Source: Acetobacteraceae bacterium (lineage in GTDB: Bacteria; Pseudomonadota; Alphaproteobacteria; Zavarziniales; Zavarziniaceae). From it: a stretch of DNA of 10,802 bases. The notes below the pieces were generated by a model, which searched no databases, was not told where the DNA came from, and saw nothing but the letters and a program-made list of their open reading frames with translations. The stretch is taken from assembly GCA_947379865.1 (NCBI GenBank), contig CANCOY010000114.1, positions 1 to 10,802 on the forward strand, in the 5' to 3' direction. Both the position numbers and the translations under genes were made by a program. Below, piece by piece: positions 6,905-10,802 of this stretch (position 1 is its first letter; every line of letters starts with the position of its first letter).

Positions 6905-9537
6905 CAGGCTTTCTCCTCGGTTTCGTCGAGCCTTCGCGATGCCCGCTGGTCAGCGGCCCGCAGCACGGCCTCCCACCAGGCCAGTCCCCATGGACCCCAT
7001 CGCCTTTGCATTCGGGCAAATCGCAGGGCGACGTCAACCGCGCGGGCGCGGCTCACCGCCAGCGACAGATCTTCCCTCGGATCGAGGGCCGCGATGCCGG
7101 GTCGGGAATGCCCATGGTGAGCCGCAACGAGGTGCAGGGCGAGATCCCGCATCTCCGGCGCGAGGGCTGTAAGGCGTGGATCATCCTCCGCATCGGCGAG
7201 GCTACCGAACTCATGGCGATAGGTGATCCCACCGATGCGCAACAGGCTCGGATTTGCCCCCTTGCCGGTAGTCTTGGCATAGACTTTATCGCGCGGCGCA
7301 CCCATCGCGCGCTGCCAGAGGCTGCGGTTCTTGCCAAGATCGTGGAGTGCGCCTGAGAGCCCCAGAACCTGCGCCATGCCAGGTAGGAGACCCAGTTCGC
7401 CCGCAAGGTGCAGCGCTTCCAGTTCAACCTCCATCAAGTGCGCGTCGAGCGCTTGGGCGCGTCGGCGCACGGCGGGATCACCTACGTCGCCTGGATCGCC
7501 AAGACCCTTGGTGGAGGTACGGCGAACGCAGACAACCAGGATGCGGGTTTTCTCGTCATCCCCTTCTGGGATAGAGATCCTGTCAGAGACGGCCCAACCG
7601 TCTGGCACCCCTTCGTTCTCTTCAAGGGCCTGCAGACCGAGGTCAGATTGTGTCGTCTCGTCCCATCCGGCATCAAGGGTTCCCGGCCAATGCGTGGCAT
7701 CCTTGCGGCCCGCCGTGAGATCGACGAGGCCACTGGCTGACGCGGCCAGAAGACCATCTCGGTCGAGGCCACCAAGAAACGCCGAGACGACAAGGGTACC
7801 TCTAAGGTCGCGTTCAAGCTTGTTGCGTGCAACGCCCCTCAGATCGCCAACATTCAGGCATGACGACCGTGCATCCCATGGATCTAGCATGACCAGGGCA
7901 GGCGCATCGTCCGGCAACTCAGCCGCCTTCGCCCGCTTCAAGAGCACGTCAAGAATAAGAGACCGCGGCGCCTCCAGCAGTTCGGCCATCTGCACAGGGA
8001 GAGCCTCGAAGAAGCGTGTGACTGCCGCCGCGTCGGGCTTTGGCGCACCCGGCCCCCAAGGTAGCCAGCGGCGCCAGGCCACGCTCAACTCGGGTTCCTC
8101 ATCCTCCTCGGGCCAGCCACGAAGCCAGGGCGCGATATCTGGGCGGCCGGCGTGGCTGTCGAGGCTGGTCATGGCCCAGGCGTCGAGGGTCGCCCGCGTC
8201 AGCGGTGGATGGAGGGGGGCAGGGGTTATGGCCGCCTGCCAGAGGCCCGGAACCCTTAGACGCGTTGCTGCGATGGCGGCCGTGCTGGCCTCGTAGCCTC
8301 CAGCGCTTTGCGGCAGTTCCTCAAGGAAGTGGCGTGCTGCGCTGCGCCGCGCCCGGGTGGCCTCGCGTTCAGCCTTCGTGCAAGGTGCGTCGATGACCTC
8401 GATCAGCGCCAGATGGCCGATCCGGGCGCGACGGTTTACGCGGCCGAGGCGCTGGACCATGCGCTCCGCCGCGACGAGATCCATGACCGCATGATCGGCA
8501 TCAAGGTCGAGGCCGACCTCGCCGGCGGCCGTCGCAACGAGAACGCTTGGGGCGCCATCGGGCGTTCCGTCGGCGCCAATGAAGCCGGCTGCCTGCAGGT
8601 GCCGGGCGACGGCTTCGCGCTCATGCATGCGTCGCGCACCGGTGAGTGCGATAACCCTGTCGCAACGTCCCTTCAGATCCTTGCGGAGACCGTCCAGCAC
8701 CTTCTGGGCCATCTCGCGCCCCGTGCAGAAGACGACGATGCGCCCACCGGCATCCACCACCAGGCGCGCCGCGCGCTGGATAAGCTCTTTCTCAAGCTCG
8801 GCGGGTGTTTCACACGCGGTGATGACGATTTGCTTGGCCGCTGATAGCCGCGCCGCGATGGTGGGATCTTTCCGGTCTTGGTCATCAAGAGCAAAGGCAT
8901 TTTCCGACCGTCCCGTTGCCGAGAGCGACATCATGCGCAAGGGCGGCGGCAGGTGCTTTACGGCATCTGCCTCGCCGCGAAGGTCGTCACCACTGCTGAC
9001 GCGATGCAACAGCGCCTCGAATGGCGGGCAGAGATGCGCTTCGTCGAGGACGATCAGCGTGTCGTAACCAAGCAGGCCAGCCTGGTAGGGGCGCATGCCA
9101 CGCGACACGCCGTAGCCGCTTAGAAGCAGACGCGAGCCGACCATGTCGACTGTGCCGACGACGATGGCAGGCGCCGATGGATCCTCGAGCCATCGGCGGT
9201 TGTCGATATGCCGGCCGCGCAGGGTCGAGATCGCGAGGTCTTTGATCCCCAGGACCTCTTCTGCCTTGGCGGCCAGCGTCTCCGCGACCTCCGTTGCTTG
9301 ATCAACCACTACGCGCCGATCGACGACGTAGACGAGACGGCGCGGCACGGCATGCCCCCAAGCCCGCGCAATCAGCCAAAGTGCCATGACAGACGTCTTG
9401 CCAAGCCCCGTAGGAAGATCGACCACGGAAGGAGTTTCTCCAATCGCCAGATGGTCTTCAAAGAACCGACGTTGCCAGCTGAGCGGAGAGAACCCTGTAA
9501 GGCGTTTAAAGGTGTCGTCGAAGCTGCCCTGCTGCAT
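6904..9537 (-). CDS. cas3: Cas3 helicase with C-terminal HD nuclease (type I-G)
   Basis: Cas3 is recruited by the target-bound crRNA complex and unwinds and degrades the invading DNA. From the ATG it has 877 residues. The helicase comes first: a Q-motif-like FSPLSWQRRFF near residues 16-26, Walker A DLPTGLGKT at 40-48, DEAH at 165-168, SAT at 206-208 and motif VI QRLGRVNRR at 362-370. The HD nuclease domain is C-terminal, the reverse of most type I Cas3 but normal for I-G/I-U: His700, His732-Asp733 (LHDLGKN), His775 (YRHEF), His807/808/810 (AHHGH) and Asp863 (AADQRAS). All expected motifs are intact. I prefer the ATG at 9537 (GAGGA about ten bases upstream) to an in-frame TTG at 9567, because the N-terminus then matches the family's short lead into the helicase. 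It is the first gene of the operon. Confidence 0.96.
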   Translation of the reverse strand: MQQGSFDDTFKRLTGFSPLSWQRRFFEDHLAIGETPSVVDLPTGLGKTSVMALWLIARAWGHAVPRRLVYVVDRRVVVDQATEVAETLAAKAEEVLGIKDLAISTLRGRHIDNRRWLEDPSAPAIVVGTVDMVGSRLLLSGYGVSRGMRPYQAGLLGYDTLIVLDEAHLCPPFEALLHRVSSGDDLRGEADAVKHLPPPLRMMSLSATGRSENAFALDDQDRKDPTIAARLSAAKQIVITACETPAELEKELIQRAARLVVDAGGRIVVFCTGREMAQKVLDGLRKDLKGRCDRVIALTGARRMHEREAVARHLQAAGFIGADGTPDGAPSVLVATAAGEVGLDLDADHAVMDLVAAERMVQRLGRVNRRARIGHLALIEVIDAPCTKAEREATRARRSAARHFLEELPQSAGGYEASTAAIAATRLRVPGLWQAAITPAPLHPPLTRATLDAWAMTSLDSHAGRPDIAPWLRGWPEEDEEPELSVAWRRWLPWGPGAPKPDAAAVTRFFEALPVQMAELLEAPRSLILDVLLKRAKAAELPDDAPALVMLDPWDARSSCLNVGDLRGVARNKLERDLRGTLVVSAFLGGLDRDGLLAASASGLVDLTAGRKDATHWPGTLDAGWDETTQSDLGLQALEENEGVPDGWAVSDRISIPEGDDEKTRILVVCVRRTSTKGLGDPGDVGDPAVRRRAQALDAHLMEVELEALHLAGELGLLPGMAQVLGLSGALHDLGKNRSLWQRAMGAPRDKVYAKTTGKGANPSLLRIGGITYRHEFGSLADAEDDPRLTALAPEMRDLALHLVAAHHGHSRPGIAALDPREDLSLAVSRARAVDVALRFARMQRRWGPWGLAWWEAVLRAADQRASRRLDETEEKA

Positions 9538-9660
9538 TGCCGTGACGTCCTCGTTTGCGTTGATCAATCGTACACATCACTCTGATATCAAAATGATGTA
9601 CCGGCAATCTAATTGTCTACTTCCATCTCATATCATCAGTGTAAAGCGTGTCAGAATTGG
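9538..9660 (-). promoter_or_regulatory. Probable cas operon promoter/operator region
   Basis: This stretch just upstream of cas3 is clearly more AT-rich than the surrounding coding DNA. It contains an inverted repeat, ACATCA at 9574-9579 and TGATGT at 9594-9599 on the plus strand, centred on the palindrome GATATC (9584-9589). On the minus strand TTTACA and TAGACA resemble -35 and -10 boxes, but their spacing (20 bp) is too long to be convincing. I therefore mark a likely promoter/operator zone rather than a defined promoter. No sizeable gene is visible here. Confidence 0.4.
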
Positions 9661-9670
9661 TCACACTGAG

Positions 9671-9821
9671 AGGCAGCCGGTTTGCGCACTTGGATGCGCC
9701 GCCTCCTAGCCCTACTACAGCCGAAGTTTGAACTGCCCCAGGATGGCCGGGGGGGCATCACCCGTCACGGTGGGTGGCTGTAGTGTCAATAGCGCAGAAG
9801 ACCGGCTGCGTGCCGCAGCCG
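9671..9821. other. Nested inverted repeats: candidate structured RNA or cis-regulatory leader
   Basis: The region holds stems that nest without conflict. P1a pairs GCAGCCGGT (9673-9681) with ACCGGCTGC (9801-9809). P1b pairs TGCGC (9683-9687) with GCGCA (9792-9796). P2 pairs ACTACAGCC (9714-9722) with GGCTGTAGT (9776-9784). P3 pairs TGCCCC (9734-9739) with GGGGCA (9752-9757), and P4 pairs ACCC (9760-9763) with GGGT (9772-9775). P2, P3 and P4 would form a three-way junction. A competing hairpin, CGGCTGCG (9803-9810) with CGCAGCCG (9814-9821), uses the right arm of P1a, so two exclusive folds are possible. I do not recognise a known riboswitch, 6S RNA, SRP RNA or tRNA in either strand. It lies upstream of cas3, co-oriented if transcribed on the minus strand. 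Confidence 0.45.
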
Positions 9822-9859
9822 CTCTGTGAGTAGATCAGGGAGGGAGATACCTTAATCAA
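9758..9859 (-). CDS. Possible 33-residue leader peptide upstream of cas3
   Basis: On the minus strand a GGAGG ribosome-binding site (9868-9872) stands eight bases before a TTG start at 9859. The frame runs 33 codons, MIKVSPSLIYSQSGCGTQ and so on, to a TGA at 9758-9760. The stop sequence TGATG opens a second short frame (9651-9758, 35 residues, arginine-rich in the middle). The first frame covers the 9803-9821 hairpin, so ribosome movement could choose between that hairpin and the long-range P1a stem. I know no family for this peptide. The start is non-ATG and short frames arise by chance in GC-rich DNA, so this is only a candidate. Confidence 0.22.
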   Translation of the reverse strand: MIKVSPSLIYSQSGCGTQPVFCAIDTTATHRDG

Positions 9860-9980
9860 ATCGAACACCTCCAAGGTTTCAGTAGGTATAAAAGATAATG
9901 CAGCGGCGCACCGTACTCATCTTACGCTGCGTCGCTTAATGCGCTCAAGTCGATAGGACTTCCGACGATTGCCCACCCCC
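9822..9980. other. Intergenic region between the leader structure and the repressor gene
   Basis: No gene is supported here apart from the start and ribosome site of the candidate leader peptide. Small inverted repeats are visible: AAGTC (9947-9951) with GACTT (9957-9961), and GCAGCG (9900-9905) with CGCTGC (9925-9930). The first lies just downstream of the repressor stop codon but lacks a T-run, so it is at best a weak terminator. AT-rich sequence around 9885-9900 contains TATA-like hexamers on both strands and could hold a promoter for the leader transcript. Confidence 0.35.
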
Positions 9981-10718
9981 TCAAGCCCCATCCCACTTCC
10001 CTGTCACCCGGAACATTGCCTTGATCTCGCGCCGGTCGATCTCGAACTGACGTGGTTCCGGATTGTACTCCGCAAACCGCACATACGTGTCCGTCTGCTT
10101 GACGAGCGTCTTCACCAGGGCGCTGCCATCGTGGAGTTCGACGAGGACGGCGCGGCCGGCTTTCACGCTCATTGAGGGGTGGATGAAGACGATGTCGCCG
10201 GGGTCATAGGCGGGGGACATGCTGTCGCCCACCATGTAAACGGCGAAGGCGTCGCGCACATTGGCGAGTTGGGGTGGGCGTTGCACCCAGTCGATTGGCG
10301 TTTCCTGACTGAAGACCATTGTGGCCGAACCTCCGCGTGCGGCCCCCAGTACGGGCAGGTCGCGGGTATGCGCGATCTGCATCGTAAACTTTCGGCCCCC
10401 CACAGTATCCATGCTGGGGGTGACAGATTTGGACCTGTTGATAAGTGTGGTGGCGAAGGTTGCCGGGTCGCGGCCGGTGAGGATGAGCACCTCCTCGCGG
10501 CGGATCGGCGGCGTGCCCAGGCCCTCCAGCATGTCGGCCAACCGCTCGGCAACATCCGGCTTCAGAAAGTCCGAAATGTACCTTTCCGTCTCGTAATGCT
10601 GGTAGCCGGACGGTGTCTTGTAGCCAAGGCCACGGGCGAGGGTGGCCATGGATAGGCCCGAACGCTCCCGCAGGTCGCGCAGGATTCCGGGGATGCGGCT
10701 GGTATATGTCTTGGTCAT
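9981..10718 (-). CDS. LexA/CI-like repressor: HTH plus S24 peptidase domain
   Basis: The 245-residue protein has an N-terminal helix-turn-helix region at about residues 10-45 (LRERSGLSMATLARGLGYKTPSGYQHYE). Its C-terminal S24/LexA-type domain contains Ser166 in VGDSMSPAYDPGDIV and Lys203 in SALVKTLV. The Ser-Lys spacing of 37 is the same as in E. coli LexA (119/156), so the catalytic dyad looks intact. The likely hinge, LPVLGAARGGS at 121-131, lacks the Ala-Gly bond of LexA, so self-cleavage is uncertain. Such proteins hold prophage or element genes silent and respond to DNA damage. It is on the same strand as the cas operon, about 440 bp upstream of cas3. No clear ribosome-binding site precedes the ATG at 10718. 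It may belong to a neighbouring mobile element or regulate cas expression; the sequence does not decide. Confidence 0.88.
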   Translation of the reverse strand: MTKTYTSRIPGILRDLRERSGLSMATLARGLGYKTPSGYQHYETERYISDFLKPDVAERLADMLEGLGTPPIRREEVLILTGRDPATFATTLINRSKSVTPSMDTVGGRKFTMQIAHTRDLPVLGAARGGSATMVFSQETPIDWVQRPPQLANVRDAFAVYMVGDSMSPAYDPGDIVFIHPSMSVKAGRAVLVELHDGSALVKTLVKQTDTYVRFAEYNPEPRQFEIDRREIKAMFRVTGKWDGA

Positions 10719-10802
10719 GCGGGCAAGCGTACGCTAAGAGCGTTCTCATTTCAAGCTTGACGTTGTAACGTTAAAAAACGTAAACACGGTGCATGAGCAA
10801 TG
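10719..10802. promoter_or_regulatory. Repressor operator and possible divergent promoter
   Basis: This AT-rich gap upstream of the repressor contains two overlapping palindromes built from ACGTT half-sites: ACGTT-GT-AACGT at 10760-10771 and ACGTT-AAAA-AACGT at 10768-10781. A third palindrome, AGCGTACGCT, lies at 10726-10735. On the plus strand TTGACG at 10757-10762 is a good -35 box, with the weak -10 candidate GTAAAC 17 bp later (10780-10785), and an ATG occurs at 10793 just before the right edge. The arrangement resembles a CI/Cro control region in which the repressor blocks both its own and a divergent promoter. The divergent gene itself is outside the window. Confidence 0.45.

Noticed and set aside
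6179..7120. A 313-codon plus-strand open frame opposite csb3 and the end of cas3
   Set aside because: The minus strand holds clear Csb3 and the Cas3 HD domain; the plus-strand product shows no recognisable motif or ribosome site.
9651..9758. Second short frame (35 codons) overlapping the leader ORF at TGATG, with clustered AGG arginine codons, as a CreT-like toxin
   Set aside because: No ribosome site of its own, no start-proximal rare-codon tandem and no seed match for a guide RNA to its promoter; kept only as a hint within the leader finding.
10204..10749. An overlapping 181-codon minus-strand frame within the repressor gene
   Set aside because: The other frame encodes an intact HTH plus S24 protein with a correctly spaced Ser-Lys dyad, so this one is a shadow.

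Overview
The window carries a nearly complete, compact type I-G (formerly I-U, 'GSU005x/Dpsyc') CRISPR-Cas locus plus an adjacent phage-type repressor. The high GC content, dense ATGA/TGATG gene overlaps and protein style suggest an alphaproteobacterium. That taxonomic call is inferred from style; no rRNA or housekeeping gene is present.

Layout, left to right: the leader-proximal end of a CRISPR array (1-391; one partial and five full 36-bp repeats, running off the left edge); a leader region (392-613); then six cas genes, all on the minus strand: cas2 (614-910), a cas4-cas1 fusion (942-2723), csb2/cas5-cas6 (2720-4918), csb1/cas7 (4927-6033), csb3 (6026-6904) and cas3 with a C-terminal HD domain (6904-9537). 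Transcription runs cas3 > csb3 > csb1 > csb2 > cas4-1 > cas2 > leader > array, the gene order I recall for Geobacter sulfurreducens. Most junctions overlap or nearly touch, so this is one operon. Right of cas3 lies about 440 bp without a recognised gene (9538-9980) but rich in nested inverted repeats. A LexA/CI-like repressor with an S24 peptidase domain follows (9981-10718, minus), then an AT-rich region (10719-10802) with palindromic half-sites that looks like a divergent repressor/cro control region cut by the right edge.

How it works together: Cas4-Cas1 and Cas2 acquire spacers. Csb2 probably supplies both the Cas5 and Cas6 roles, Csb1 is the Cas7 backbone and Csb3 fills the remaining Cas8-like slot. 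Cas3 unwinds and degrades targeted DNA. Repeats read on the cas-gene strand end in the ATTGAAGC handle, so array and operon point the same way.

The core system is of a known type. The parts most worth a second look are: a hairpin at the cas1 stop codon that closely mimics the CRISPR repeat; a nested, possibly switching structure with a short leader ORF upstream of cas3; an apparent internal duplication in Csb2; repeated motifs in the leader; and the co-oriented S24 repressor beside the operon.
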